Shown: positions 15,110 through 28,731 of the stretch, piece by piece | Layout of the letters: each line of letters begins with the position of its first letter | How positions within the stretch are numbered: the first letter of the stretch is position 1 | DNA from: Setomelanomma holmii | Lineage: Eukaryota > Ascomycota > Dothideomycetes > Pleosporales > Phaeosphaeriaceae | Direction of reading: 5' to 3' | DNA: 64,000 nt | Assembly: GCA_010015745.1 (NCBI GenBank) | Contig: ML978154.1 | Coordinates: forward strand, 830,668-894,667 | The notes under the pieces: model-generated | Databases searched by the model: none | Seen by the model: only the letters and a program-made list of their open reading frames with translations | What the model was told of the DNA's origin: nothing | Translations under genes and position numbers: made by a program

Positions 15110-18100
15110 ATGCTCGAGGGACTGGTATCGAACCTGCTTAATCGGTTCTTGGGCATGTATGTCCAGAACTTCGATCCAAAGCAACTCAACGTTGGCATCT
15201 GGTCTGGTGACGTCAAGCTACGAGACCTCGAACTGCGCCGCGAAGCTCTCGACCAGCTACGGCTGCCACTCAACGTGGTAGCAGGACACTTGGGTTCTCT
15301 CACACTCTCGATACCATGGTCAAACTTGCGAGGCAAGCCATTGAAGATCAACATCGAGGATGTCTTCCTGCTGGCTGCGCCGAAGGAAGATGCGGACTAC
15401 GACGCTGATGAAGAAGAGCGCCGAGCCCATGCTGTCAAGATGGAAAAGCTCGACAGCGCAGAGCTGCTAAAGGAGCGCAACACGGAGGGCATGAGTGCTG
15501 AAGAGCAGCAGAAGAACCAGAGCTTCACTGCGAGTTTAGTGACTGCCATCGTAGACAACGTTCAGGTCACCGTCAAGAACATCCACATCCGATACGAAGA
15601 CTCAATATCGGACCCGGGGCACCCATTCGCTCTCGGTATCACGCTCGCCGATTTTAGCGCCGTCAGTACAGATGAGAACTGGAAGCCCACATTCATCCAG
15701 GGCAACGCGTCTTCGACTCACAAGTTGGCGACACTGGGGTCGTTGGCGGTATACTGGGACACAGATTCTAAGCTCATCGGCACAGGCAAGGGCAGCGACA
15801 CAAAAGATGAGCAGCACATCGACCAGGCCGAGTTCATCGAGAAGGTCAAGGGCATGATTGTGAGGGGCGACAATCCTGAGCTGGGTGACCACCAGTTCAT
15901 CTTGAAGCCCATAAGCGGCCGCGCTGGCCTGGAGATGGACAAGACTGGAAAGACAGATCGTCCGAAGATGAAGGCTCGCCTGCTCTTCGACGAATTGGGT
16001 TTCATCATCGACGAAGACCAATACCGAGACGCACTTATGCTCGTGGATTTATTCCACTACTTCATTCGACATCAGGAATACAAAAAGCTGCAACCCAAGT
16101 CATCACCCAAGGAAGACCCAGCGGGATGGCTCAAGTTCGCGGGCAAGGCTGTGCTGGACAAGATTCACGAGAGAAACCGGAAGTGGAGCTGGGACTACTT
16201 CAAAGAGCGCCGCGATGACCGACTGCGATACATTGCACTCTTCAAGAAAAAGAAGCGCGAGGAGAAATTCACGCCCGAAGAGACAAAAGAGCTCGACAAG
16301 CTTGAGCGGAAACTTACATACGAGGACCTGCGCTTTTGGCGCTCATTGGCACGAAATGAGCTGCGCAAAGAGAATGTTGGAGTCAAGAAGGCGCCACCGA
16401 AGCAGACTTGGAGCTCCTGGGTCTGGGGCTCAAAGAAGGAAGAACAGCACGATGACGAGACACAAATGTCCGAGCAGCAACGCAAAGAATTGTACGATGC
16501 CATCGCCTGGGACGAGAAACAGGCCATCACCGAAGCTGTAGACATGCCGCGAGAGTATGTCAAGATGGAGGTGAATATGAGTCTCCGCACTGGAAGTTTC
16601 ACACTCAAGCGCGATCCTCATGGAAAGTCGAAAGAAATCCTTCGCCTGCTCTTCGACTCGTTCAGCACGCAATTCCTGCAGCGAACAGACTCGATGTTCG
16701 TCAAGGTTGCACTCGAGGGCATGCGCCTCTACGATGGCACCACAGAGGGCAGTCTCTTCCCTCAGATCATCACTATCAAGGATGCACCACCTGTTCCCGA
16801 AGACAAGCGTATTGAGGAGCTCAATGACGACGGGTCCTCTAGAGAGGCCGACGAAGATGAGGAAGAAGAGAAAGAAGACCCATTCTTCTTTCTCTCGTTC
16901 GAGAAGAACCCGCTGGACAATAGCGCCGACACCTCTCTCAACATGAAGCTTAAAGGCATGGAGTTTGTGTACAATCCAAGATTCGTCGTGGAGGTGGCGA
17001 AATTCTTCAAGCCTCCAGAACGCCATATGGAATCCATCGGCGCACTCATGGAGACTGCCGGAGCCACAGTCGAAGGCATTCGACAGCAGACACGCGCTGG
17101 GCTTGAGTTTGCGTTGACAGAACACAAGACCATCAACGCTCAACTGGATCTTCAGGCGCCGCTTATCATCATCCCCGACTCCGTCACTGAGAAGTCGAGC
17201 AATTGTCTTATTCTCGATGCCGGTCATGCAAGCGTAACAAGCGAACTTGTCGACAAGGATACCTTGAAGGATATTCAAGCCAAGCAGAAGCAGCAGTACA
17301 CTGACGAGGACTTCCGAAAGCTAGAAAACCTGATGTACGACAAGTTCAATCTGAAGTTACATTCTACGCAAGTGCTCATTGGGCCGTCCATCGAAGAGAC
17401 GAAGGCACAACTCGAGGAGAAGGCAACATCGAAGCATCTCCACATTGTTGACAGGATCAACATGGATTTCAAAATCGAAATATGCATTGTTCCGAAAGGG
17501 TCGGATTTGACCAAATTCCGCGTGTCCGGCAATCTGCCGATCCTCCACGCATCCATTTCCGACGCCAAATACAAGAACCTGATGAAGCTGATCGATGTCG
17601 CTATACCCAAGTTCGGTGATGATGCGCCAAGTAAGGAAGTCACAGAGGGTGCAAAGGGCCCGTCAAATCTCAAGCCTACCAGCGATGCGAAGGGTGCTAC
17701 AGATGCTCTCGGTAGGCCGCGGTCGAAGTCCTTCCAGTTTGCTGCCCAAGAACATGAGCTTGTCATGGAAGAAGAAGGAGAAGGCGATGGTAATGAGAAG
17801 TTCGAGGACGCACCAGAAGAGAAGGACGTGCAGAAAGAAGCCCACATCCATCAGCGGAACTTTGAATTCAAGTTCACGGTCGACAAACTGCAAGGATCCT
17901 TGTATAGAACCGATCCTGAGGGCAAGAAATTGGATGAGCTATTGGTCGAGCTAATCGCCGAACATTTCGATCTTGACTTCTACCAAGAGCCGTTCGAGAT
18001 GGGTGCTGATGTCAGCCTCCGCAGTCTTGCAGTCGAAGACCATGTTGAGGAGAATCCTATACCCGAGTTCCGGAACATCATTTCATCGGAAGACGCCTCA

Positions 18101-21100
18101 GCAGATGAGCAGAAAGACCTGTTCACGTTGAAGTTTGTCAAGGTGAACAAAGAGTCGCCAGAATTCCAGACAAAATTCGAAGGCATCGCCACGAATCTTG
18201 ACGTCGCAGTCTCGACCATTAATTTGATTGTAACGCGGCGGACACTTTTGACTCTGTTGGACTTTGTTCTGATTACGTTCACGAACCCGGGGCAGCCTGA
18301 CAACCAACAAGCCCAGATAGAATCGAAGCCCAGTGAGCAACAACAAGTCTCTCAACAATCTCAAGCCGAGCCAGACAAGATACGCATACGCGCCGAACTG
18401 AAGCGCATTGCAGTCGTGCTGAACAATGACGGCATACGGCTCGCCACATTGAGTTTGAACTCGGGAGATGTTGGCATCTTCCTCAATGCTGGAACGATGC
18501 GCATCGGCGGTCGGCTTGGCAACCTCTCTCTCATTGACGATGTCAATCAAGGTGTTTCTGAAGAGTCATCACTTCGCCAGCTCGTCACAATCGAGGGCAA
18601 GAACTTGGCCGACTTCAGCTACGAGACGTTCAATGCAGAGTCAGAGAGCTATCCTGGCTATGATGCATCCGTAGCACTCAAGACAGGCTCCATCAAGATC
18701 AACTTCCTTACGGAACCATTCCGCAAGATCATGGAATTCGCTGTCAAGTTTGGAAAGATGCAAGCGATCTTCAACGCGGCTCGACAGGCTGCGGCCAACC
18801 AAGCGACTCAGATACAAGAGCGAGCGTCCAAGTTTCACTTTGACATCACAATCAGTACACCTATCGTTGTCTTTCCGCGAATGGTGATATCGGACAAACC
18901 TGACCGAGACACACTGACGGCAAATCTTGGCGAGATCTACGCTAAGAACACCTTTGTGCCCCTCGACGATTCGAAGGATGCCGACGTTGCGAACAAGATC
19001 TCTGCAGGTATCAGGAACATCAAACTGACCTCCAATCTCCATTACGATGAGGACCGCTCAGAGTCGCTGGAGCTAATCGATAAGGTCGATCTCGACTTCA
19101 ACCTCACCATGGTTGAGCACAAGCCTGGTCACGAACGGCCTGATCTCGAGATCGATGGGTCAATGTCGAACATCAACTTGCGCCTTACGCCAGAACAGAT
19201 GAAGTTCGCATTAGAATTGTCGCGCACCATACCGCAAGCATTTGCGACTCAATCTGATGAGGCTATCGAGGAAGACGTTCAATCCGAATTGCCAGACTCA
19301 ACGACTCAGCCTGCGCGCCAAATCAGCGACAAGGAATCATCGACGGACGAGTCTTCCCAGGCTATTGTTTCGTCTCAAGGTCCAGAGCTAAAAGCAGACG
19401 ATGACAAGTGGACGAAGCTGGACTTTGTCTTCAAGGTCGGCTCTATCGCACTAGAGTTGATCAAGTCGACTGACGGAGAGCCTGTGGGCGACGTCGAGGC
19501 GGCCAGCCTATCAAAATTCTCACTCAACGATACGAACGTGAAAGTTCGCATGATCAGCGATGGAGCCATGGAAGCAGAACTTGTAGTCCAATCGTTCACT
19601 ATCCGAGATAGCCGCACACAAGGCACCAACAAGTTTAGGAAGATCATGTCTCTCATCAACAACGACGTCAAGCAGCAATTTATGGCTAGCGTTTCCATCT
19701 CGGGTGGTACAGAGAAGAACCTGATTGCGCTGTTGACTATCGATAGCCCGCGCATCATCCTGGCTCTTGACTACCTGTTCGCTTTACAGGCCTTCGCCAT
19801 TGCTGGTCTCGCAACAGACGAGCCGCTTCTTATCGAGGAGGCGGCTGAGCATGACGAGACAGATAGTGATAATGATGATATCATGTCACCAGATGGATCT
19901 CGGATGATCGAGCAGCCAGAGGCCAAAGCAGAGATCACCGAAGGTGGAATGAACATTTCGTTCCGGGTCAATCTTGTAGATGCACAGGTCGTACTTATCG
20001 CCAATCCCGCATTAGCGAGCTCAGAGGCCATCGTTCTGGGCACGAAGCAGGTCCTCGTCTCGAAGCAACAAGCGATGACGCTACAGGTCGATAAGATTGG
20101 CATGTTCTTGTGTCGCATGGACCGCTTCGACACAAATCGTCTACGCATCCTCGACGACTTCAGCATCCAGACAGCGCTCGACATGCGCAATCAAGGCTCG
20201 AAAGCTTCGCTGATTAGCATCACTGTCGACATTGAACCGCTGGTACTTCGCCTGTCACTACGCGATATCTTACTAGCTATGCAGATCGTCAATCGTGCAT
20301 CAGCCATGTCAGCAGGTGACGATAAGAAGATGCCGACGGAAGATGCGAAGTCGCTGAAGCCAGCAACACCTTCGAAGAAACCGAAGTCGACAGTAGCATC
20401 AACTCGACCGCGCGCGAAGTCGATGGCAACCACCAAGCGGTCAAGCCAGCATGGCCCACAATCTTCTGGTCCCCAAGCTTCATCCGCCGTCCTCAAGAGA
20501 GAGGAGATGCATGTCGGCATCGAGGGCATTCGTGTAGTCCTCATTGGTGATGTGCATGAGATGCCCATGCTCGACTGGCGTGTTAAGAAGTTTGGCGTTG
20601 ATGTACGAGACTGGTCTGGTGCTATGGTAGCGGACACATCTCTTGATACACTGATCAACGTCTACAACTTCTCCAAGTCAGCCTGGGAACCGCTGATCGA
20701 GCCTTGGAGCGTTGGTTTTCACATGGCGAAGGACCAAAACCCAGACCGGATATCTGTGGACTTATACTCACGAAAGTCGATGGAGCTCACAGTTACTGCA
20801 GCTACCATTGCGTTGGGCTCGAAGTCTTTCGACTTCCTCGCAGGCGACGAGGATATCCTCTCAAAACCTCGCAGCAGCGATGCGCCATACCGCATCCGAA
20901 ATCACACTGGCTTCAGTCTAGATGTTTGGGCCGAAGGCAAAGAAGAAGAGGGCTTCTCGGCCAAGCTGGAAGATGGCGAGGAGCAGCCATGGCGCTTTGA
21001 GGACCCAATGTCGACAAGAGAAACTTTGTCTACCGATGGTGCAAGCGGCATGGTTGGAATCAGGCTGGGTGGCAGTGGCTTCGACACCCTGTCGCGCATA

Positions 21101-24100
21101 CCAGTGCACCGTGAGGGTGAGTTCCTGTACAACCTCAAGCCCAAGCAAGATCGCATCCAGCATCGCATCTTGGTTGATGTCAAGCTTGGTGCCGACAACA
21201 TCAAGAGCATCACGTTCCGATCGCCGTTACTTGTTGAGAACAACACGCAAATACCGATCGAGCTCGGCATGTTTAGTCCTGAGGATGGCCATCTTCTGAA
21301 GATCGACAAGATTGCACCAGGCGATGCACGACCTGCACCAATTGGCTCAGTCTACATGCACTCCATTGTGGTTCGACCAGATCAAGGCTTTGGCTACGCT
21401 TGGTCGAATGAGAGATTGTTCTGGAAGGAGCTGCTAAAACGACCAACGAGGACCATCACTTGTCGCGGCGAACAAGATGAGCAAGCACCGCCATTCTACT
21501 TCCAGCTGCATGCAGCGTTCGACAAGAAGGATCCGCTCACTGGTGTCTACCCATACATGCGTCTCCGCCTCCAGGCTCCAGTCGAGGTTCACAATCTTCT
21601 GCCTTATGACTTCAAGTACAGAATATACGACAGCAACACCAAGAAGGACTGGACCAATTTCCTCAGGAAGGGCGGAATCAGCCCGGTGCACGTTGTTGAG
21701 CTTTCTCATCTCTTGCTCATCAGTGTAGAGATGCAAGATGGGCCGTTCAAGCCAAGCAAGTTTGGCATCATCAACTCTACTGATCGTGAAAGCTTCAGGC
21801 GAGAAAAGGTGCTCGAAGTTAAGGACGACAATGGTCAAACCTTGCATTTGAACATGCACTTCTAGTAAGTCTGGCTCGTTCATCTTCAAGACTCTCGCTA
21901 ACAGGTCTTAGCAACTTCCCCGACGGCGGTGGTGCCTTCAAGGTGGCTATTTTCAGCCCTTACATCGTGCTCAACCGCACCGGCCTCGAGCTTGACGTGC
22001 GGTCTCAGCAGCTCATGGGCCAAGCGAAGACCGCCGCGGGACAAAATGTCTTGGCTGACACTCCTGATGAGCACGGCAAAGCATTACCTTTCATGTTCTC
22101 CTACCCTTCGGACAATAAGAAGAATCGAGCTTTGATGAAAGTCGGAGATTCGAACTGGAGCAAGCCTCAAAGTTTCGATGCGATTGGCAGTACATATACG
22201 GTGGCTCTACCTTCAGTCAAATCACGCTCAGAAATGCAGCTTGGTGTCTCCATTGCTGAAGGTGAAGGCAAGTACAATCTGACCAAGGTGGTGTCAATAG
22301 CACCCCGTTTCATCGTCAAGAACAAGATCAAGGAAGAGCTGCTTATACGGGAACCTGGCCAGTCTGACTGGATGACGCTCAAGGACAACGAGCTCCTACC
22401 GCTCCGATGGCTGCGACAAGGTGGCTCGCCGCAGCTCTCCCTCTGCTATCCGGGTGTCAACAACCAGTGGTCATCGCCGTTCCACATCTCGAATGTAGGC
22501 AATGTACACGTCAAGCTGTCCAAGGCTGGTCAGCGCCAGAAGCTCGTCCGTGTCGATATATTGATGGAGCAGGCGACAATCTTCTGCCATATTAGCGTCG
22601 AGACCAAGCACTGGCCGTTCTCATTTAAGAACACGAGCGACCAGGAATTCCTGTACTGGCAAGCAAACCCCAACTTAGACGAGGATGAAGACGATCGTGG
22701 AAGTGGTTTCCGTCCGATCAGATACCGTCTGCCACCACGTAGCATCATGCCGTATGCCTGGGACTTCCCGGCAGCCAAGAACAAGGAAATCGTTCTAAGT
22801 GCAAATGGTCGAGAGCGACACATCAAGCTTGCTGAGATCGGCCCCTTGATCCCCTTCAAGATTCCGCCCGGCCAAGAGAGGGGTGGTATGAAGGTGATTG
22901 ACCTGAATGTTGTGGCAGTCGGGCCAACACAGACACTGGAGATATCGAATTACAAGCCATCGAAGAGCTTGTACAAGCAAAAGTCTACAACTTCATCTTC
23001 CACTGCAACAGGTTTCGAAGTCAAGGATCAAGACACCGATGTTACCTTCAAAGCTCAATTGCGACTCGCTGGTATTGGCATCTCACTTGTCAACAGACAT
23101 CTGCGCGAGCTGGTTTACGTCACGCTGCGCGACATCGAAATGAAATACTCCGACTCTGCAATCTATCAGATGGTCAACTTGCAGGTCAAATGGATACAGA
23201 TCGACAATCAGCTCTATGGCGGTATCTTCCCAATCATCTTCTACCCCAGTGTGGTTCCCAAGACCGGCAAAGAGATGGAAGCACATCCTATCTTTCAGAC
23301 CACTATCACCAAAGTCAAAGACGACTCCTACGGTGTGTTGTACATCAAGTACCTCACATTCTTGCTGCAGCAAATGACTATCGAGATCGACGAGGACTTC
23401 ATCTTCGCGATGATTGATTTCGCCAATATCCCTGGAGCCTCGTGGTCTGAAGAGAAAGAAGGTAAGCTATGGGACGAATCGCTTGACATCCCCGAACCGA
23501 AGCAGGAGCAATCTGGTCAGGATGTCTACTTTGAGCTGTTGCATTTGCAGCCTATGCAGATTGATCTTTCATTCGTGCGAACGGAGCGCATCAATGCCGA
23601 GGACACTATGAGCACATCAAACCCGTTCATGTTCGCTGTGAATGTGCTCACCATGTCGATCGGCAACGTCAACGATGCGCCCGTCCGCTACAACTCGCTC
23701 ATACTCGAAAACGCACGCATCTCGACGACCGCCTTGATCAACAACATCAAGAACCACTATGTCCAAGAGTCACTCCGGCAGGTGCACGTCATCATTGGAT
23801 CAGCCGACTTCCTCGGCAATCCCGTCGGTCTCTTCAATAACATTAGCTCTGGTGTTGCCGATATATTCTACGAGCCGTACCAGGGTCTCGTCAAGTCGGA
23901 TCGTCCGGAGGAGCTCGGTATAGGTATTGCGAAGGGCGCGTCAAGCTTCGTGAAGAAGTCTGTCTTTGGTTTCTCCGATAGTATGGCCAAGTTCACTGGT
24001 AGCATGTCCAAGGGCTTGTCAGCTGCGACGCTCGATAAAGAATTCCAGGATCAGCGCCGCAACACGAGATCCCGTAATCGACCCAAGCACGCCCTGTACG

Positions 24101-24738
24101 GTATCACGGCTGGTGGCAACGCGTTCGCCAACAGTCTTGCCAGCGGTCTCGGTGGTCTCGCACGCCATCCTCTGCAGGGTGCCGAGAAGGAAGGCGCTCT
24201 TGGATTCGTGAAAGGTGTTGGTAAAGGTCTTCTTGGCGTGCCCACTAAAGCCGCAATCGGCGCTTTCGATCTCGCATCCAACATGGCCGAAGGCGTGCGC
24301 AACACCACTACTGTTTTCGATCAAGAAGGTCTCGACCGCGTGCGTCTCACGCGCTTCATTGGTACCGACGGCATCGTGCGTCCGTACTCGCAGCGCGAAG
24401 CCCTCGGCCAGTTCTGGCTCAAGACGCTCGACAACGGCAAGTACTTCAACGAAGACTACATTGCGCATCTGGAGCTGCAGAACAAGGAAATGCTCGTCAT
24501 GCTCACGTACAACGGCGTTATGATGGTGCGCACCAAGAAGCTGATAACGGAGTGGGAGGTGTTGCTCAAGGATGTGCAGACGATTAGCAAGGAGCGCACG
24601 GGGCTGGGGATTGCGCTCAAGGGTGGGAATCAGGGTCCGTTTGTGCCGATTGGGGATGAGGGGAGCAGGAATTGGTTTTATAGGCAGATTGCGGTTGCGG
24701 TGAATGCGTACAACGACAAATGGCAGGCAAAAGGTTAA
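15110..24738 (+). CDS. VPS13: Vacuolar protein sorting-associated protein 13
   Basis: Bridge-like lipid transfer protein acting at membrane contact sites (vacuole, mitochondria, endosome, ER, prospore membrane in yeast). Two exons, 15110-21864 and 21912-24738, encode 3193 residues, close to yeast Vps13. The N-terminal chorein domain begins MLEGLVSNLLNRFLG. The middle holds repeating lipid-groove segments with acidic low-complexity insertions. The VAB/SHR-BD region starts near residue 1930 (PYRIRNHTGFSLDVW). The C-terminal ATG2-like helices lie near residue 2980 (NSLASGLGGLARHPLQGAEK), followed by a PH-like end. The single intron (GTAAGT..TTAG) splits a Tyr codon in HFYNFPDGGG. The first exon is 6.7 kb without an intron. 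Long antisense frames inside it are shadows. The gene looks intact. Confidence 0.97.
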
Positions 24739-25885
24739 GAAATAGAGATGAGGCTGGAGAGACTAGGACGATAATGGGTTACGGCATAGCGTTGGCTTAA
24801 GATTAGTGGCGCTTTTCGTTGGGAATGATCCCCTAATGTGTGCTTCTACACTTCAGTTCATGAGTACATAAATACAGGTTCACGATTACACAATCACTGA
24901 GGCAAAGACCATCTATGTCTCTGTGTCTGCCACGGCCAAATTTGAGGCACTATGCTCAGTGCCTTCGAGACATTTCCACACAAGATAGGCACAGACAGGG
25001 CCGCAACACGTGCATATATAACGCCCCTACAGATCTTCATGTCCGGAACACGTGCATACAAAGCCAAAATGAATACTCAAAATCCTGCAGCTAAGATGAG
25101 ATTGCGCGATTGTCGTCAGATATCGCACAGCCAACATCTCCCTATAACGATACCCGTGACAACATTGCCACCACCACCACCCACCTACCCAGGGTTTTAA
25201 TCACGCCCAAGAGAACCGCGACAGAAGATTTCTGCTACCACCACAATCACATGACCAAAGTCTTCATCAATTTGAAAGTGCAAGTCCAACAACTCTCCGC
25301 ACCTGTTGCGCAACGCGATGCACAAATCGCAGAACTACGCTCAGACAAAGCCCGGGGCGATGAGTGTAGCACAATGATGCTTAGATGAGAGGTGGAAATG
25401 CAGAAGGAGATTGAGGGCTGGATGGATCGATGTGAGAGTATGAGGTGTGAGAACGAGGGGTTGCAGGAGGAAATCGAGAGCTTGAAGGAGGAGGAGAAGG
25501 CGGGGTTGGGGAGGGAAAATGATTCTGCTGCAGGGGAAGTTGGAGGCGTTGATGGATTAGAAGTTTGAGAATGATGGATCTTTTGGGAGAGAGGTGGGGA
25601 AGAGAGAAGCATGAGCTTGTGGTGAATTTGACAAGACGGTTCAAAATGGTGGAGGAAGTTGAGGCAGATGGCGAATCGGCGAAACGCTATCAAGGCTTTA
25701 TGAGGAATTCGCAAATATCTGAAGTCTATGGGTGCATAAAGTGGCAGACAATGTTCTCTGATTTATGTAAGACTTGATGGTGCGAGTGAACCAAGACAAA
25801 CAACCTTGCCTTGCCGAGTATTATAATCCCTTCCATAAATGTTACGTTGACGACACAACTTTCATGAATAAGTAGCACGCAAACG
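24739..25885. other. Intergenic region with a degenerate ORF
   Basis: Between VPS13 and the coiled-coil ORF. It contains the stop-interrupted coiled-coil frame described separately (25251-25562) and a short CCA-rich run near 25167. Nothing else is recognised. Confidence 0.45.
25251..25562 (+). pseudogene. Possible degenerate coiled-coil ORF
   Basis: One reading frame starting at ATG 25251 (MTKVFINLKVQVQQL) gives a coiled-coil-like sequence. It is broken by TGA at 25386-25388 and continues in the same frame with EVEMQKEIEGWMDRCE and EEIESLKEEEKAGLG until a stop at 25560. Heptad-like charge and leucine spacing on both sides of the stop suggests a single former coding region. It has the same general design as the intact ORF 300 bases downstream, including an HHNH/HHQH stretch before the coil, so it may be a decayed tandem relative. 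The evidence is weak because coiled coils have low complexity. Confidence 0.3.
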
Positions 25886-26386
25886 ATGCAAAATAATCAT
25901 GACGTCCCATACAGCCAACCTCCTCCATACACTTTTCTGCTTACCCCTGCGTCTTCAATAACAGGACCATCATCTCACATGCCTACAAGCACGCTCGTGT
26001 CTAACATACACCATCAACATCGAGCCCTCGGACGCGCGTTTGCGGATTTGCATACGCGCATACTTTGGCTGCTTAAGGTGATCAAGCATGAACAAGACAA
26101 TAGTGCAAAGCTGTCGTCCCAGATGCAATGGTTTCAGGAGCAGAACAAACGTTTGCATGATGAGCATGAGAGGCTGAAGGATGACAACAAGCGTCAGGAG
26201 GCTGCTCATTCGAATCTGGAGATGAAGAACGTTGGCCTGGAGGGCATGATCAGTGAGCTGGTAGAAGAGAAGCAGAGGCAGCATGTGAAGATTTGTAAAA
26301 AGGAGCAGAAGAACGACACACTGATAGAGGATGGTTCGAAACTGCTGGAACTTGTGGACGGGCATGGGGCCTCGGGTGGAGCTTGA
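25886..26386 (+). CDS. Hypothetical coiled-coil protein
   Basis: Single-exon ORF of 166 residues, not assigned to a family. The first 45 residues are Pro/Ser/Thr-rich. Residues about 50-150 form a continuous predicted coiled coil rich in Glu, Lys and Gln (QEQNKRLHDEHERLKDD and following). There is no signal peptide or membrane segment. It lies just downstream of a similar but stop-interrupted frame. It could be a small lineage-specific protein; the coding status rests on the clean ATG-to-stop frame and the coherent heptads. Confidence 0.5.
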   Translation: MQNNHDVPYSQPPPYTFLLTPASSITGPSSHMPTSTLVSNIHHQHRALGRAFADLHTRILWLLKVIKHEQDNSAKLSSQMQWFQEQNKRLHDEHERLKDDNKRQEAAHSNLEMKNVGLEGMISELVEEKQRQHVKICKKEQKNDTLIEDGSKLLELVDGHGASGGA

Positions 26387-26548
26387 AAGGTCAGCGCGAG
26401 GGGCGCGGGACATGTAGATGAATGAAACAATAGTCTATGGGTATCTTGTGCGCCTGATCCTGATGCTATGTCGCTGAAACCAAAACTTAGCTAGATGCAA
26501 AACCTGCATACTAGAATCGGTAGTCCCAGGTTTATCCTAGCCCCAAGA

Positions 26549-28731
26549 TTAGACTTTCTTCTTTCCCTTCCTCCTCCCTTTCTTCTCTCCAACCTCCACC
26601 GTCCCCCCCTCAACTTCACCCTCCTGCAACCCCATGACCTCGTTACCCTGCATCTCTTTCAACTTCTCTTGCCCAGAGATAAAGAAGCTCAAATCGCGAT
26701 TCTGCTCCTCTAGATCGGCTTTCTGCGCCTCGATCTCTTTCACTCTAGCGTCTGCCTCTGCGGCTTTACTTTCCAGATGCTTGATGCGCGATAGCAAAGA
26801 TTCATTGATTGTTTGGTCCTCCTTGTACTGTTTCGTCATTTTGCGCGCGAGATTGGAAGCGGATGCTGCTTTGGCTTTTGTGCGTTCTAATTCCTTCTCG
26901 AGCGAGGCAGTGGTGGTTTGCGCGTCTGTGTACTGCAATGTCAGTTTATCGAGCTTTTGGCTCAGACCTGCGACGACGCGGGATGCTTCGTCTGCTGATG
27001 ACGCGGCTTTGGCGGCTTTGTCGACGGCGCGCTCGAGTTGTTCTTCAAAGTATGCGCGCTGAGATTCGAGTTGTGAGGTGAGAAGATATGCGTATTCCAT
27101 GCCCATGTTGTCCAGCTTCTCGCGCGGAACTGTGTCATTGGCGTAACCTGTCATACCAGGTGCACCGAAAGAGCCGTGTGTGGAGGCTGGCATGTCGACG
27201 AGCTTACCATCTGCCTTATTCTGGATGAGACGGTGAACGTAGCCATCGCCTGCATAGTCCCAGACGTGCTGGGTCACAACGTCCATGGCGTATGTGTGTG
27301 ACGTGGCTTCGTAGTGTGCGAAAGCGTGCGCAGAGTCGTAGCGGCCACAGCCTATGTTTCCGCAAGTCAGACAAATCCAGAGATTTTGTGTGGAGCCGCA
27401 GACACTGCACTCGTTGTCGGGGGCCTCGCCATCGGTGCCGCGATGAGCAGTGAATGCGTCATTTTGTGTATAGCGACAGACTGGACAGCCAGAGCCACGC
27501 CACTTCTCGAGGCACGCGCAGTGAAAAACGTGCTGACAGAGAATTGTGAGGAGACCCGTCGTCTCGTCCATACGCTCGAGACAGACGGGGCAAGTGGGGA
27601 GTTCGACGAGTGCAGGCGTGGGTGGTGCGTGTGGCTTCGCAGTGAGCGGGGATGCGAGTGATGACGCTTCGACAGGTGAAGAGACGCTCGTGGCTGGAGG
27701 CAGGGGAGCAGTCGGTTGCTTTGTCGCAGCTGGAGCGAACGGGTCATTTGTGAGGTCTGGGTAGGAGGTAGGATCGCGATTCGATTCGCCGTTCTGGAAG
27801 TTGATCGACTTGACGAAGACAACGTGACAGTACTCGGGCTGTTGTCGATTAGCAAGGATGTCGTCCTTTTGTGAGCCTTGCGATTTACCTCCATGCTGTT
27901 GAAGGCCTTCCCATTCCACTCTTTCCGCCATTCTCGCGCCTTCTTTGCCTCCCGGAACTTCATCAACACCATGTACTTGTTCGCTCTGCTTGTCTTGATG
28001 AGCCGAAAGTGTGAGACCTTCTCCCGTGTCTGCTCGCCCACGAAGCCCAAAAAGTCCGACGGCGTCATGTAGGATGGCACTGCCAAGATGCATAGTGTCG
28101 TGCAGTCCTCCTCGTTGAACTCTTTGCTTGCGCCCTCGATCTCGTCATATAAGCCCGGAGTCTCTTGTCCATCGCGATAGAGATGTACCACGCCCCAGCC
28201 AACATCTGTGTCCTTCAGGTCGGAGGGTAGGAATTTGCCCTTCGTCGCGAGTCCGCCAGTGTTCTGCGCTTGCGCCGGGTGCTTCAAAGACTTTGCGCGC
28301 GGTCTAGCAAGCTCATCACCATTACTCGTGCTCATGTCGATGCTGGTAATGGATATGGTGTCGAACCGCCAATCTCTGTGCGCGAAACTCTGTGTGCGCC
28401 TAGGTCCTGGTCTCTTAGGAGGCTTGACGACCGGGACAGGGCTATCGTGGTGGTCTGAGAGGGACGGTCGCGTGCGTTGACTGAATCGGCGGGTGGGAGG
28501 CGGTCGTTCCCGGGGCGCAACAGGTTGCGATGCGTCACTGCTGGAGGCGATAGGCTTCAGCGAGCTTCCGTATGTTGGTGAGGTTGGCGTACGCGATCCC
28601 CAAGAAGCTCGCCGATGTATGGGAAGCTCCGAATCAAAGATATCCGTCTGCGGCGGCGGCGTATACGTCGTCTTGGTGGAGACGCGAGAGGGATAGAGCT
28701 CGAAGACAAGATGGAAGAAGTAGGCCGGCAT
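26549..28731 (-). CDS. ETP1/BRAP2-type RING and UBP zinc-finger E3 ligase
   Basis: Predicted cytosolic ubiquitin ligase related to yeast Etp1 and human BRAP/IMP. Two exons, 28731-27889 and 27838-26549, encode 710 residues. Order of parts: a basic, Ser/Pro-rich N-terminus; a BRAP2-type RRM-like region (about 170-295); a RING-H2 finger at about 364-402 (CPVCLERM, then LCQHVFHCACLEKW, then CPVC); a UBP zinc finger from about 425 to 490 (CSVCGSTQNLWICLTCG, GCGRY, HAFAHYEATSH); a long coiled coil; and a Lys/Arg-rich tail. Intron donor GTAAAT and acceptor CAACAG join NSME to PEYCHVVFVKSI within the RRM-like region. In yeast, Etp1 acts in ethanol adaptation; the role here is inferred. The gene appears intact. 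Confidence 0.92.

Noticed and set aside
16430..17278. 282-codon open frame antisense to VPS13
   Set aside because: Shadow frame inside a well-supported coding exon.
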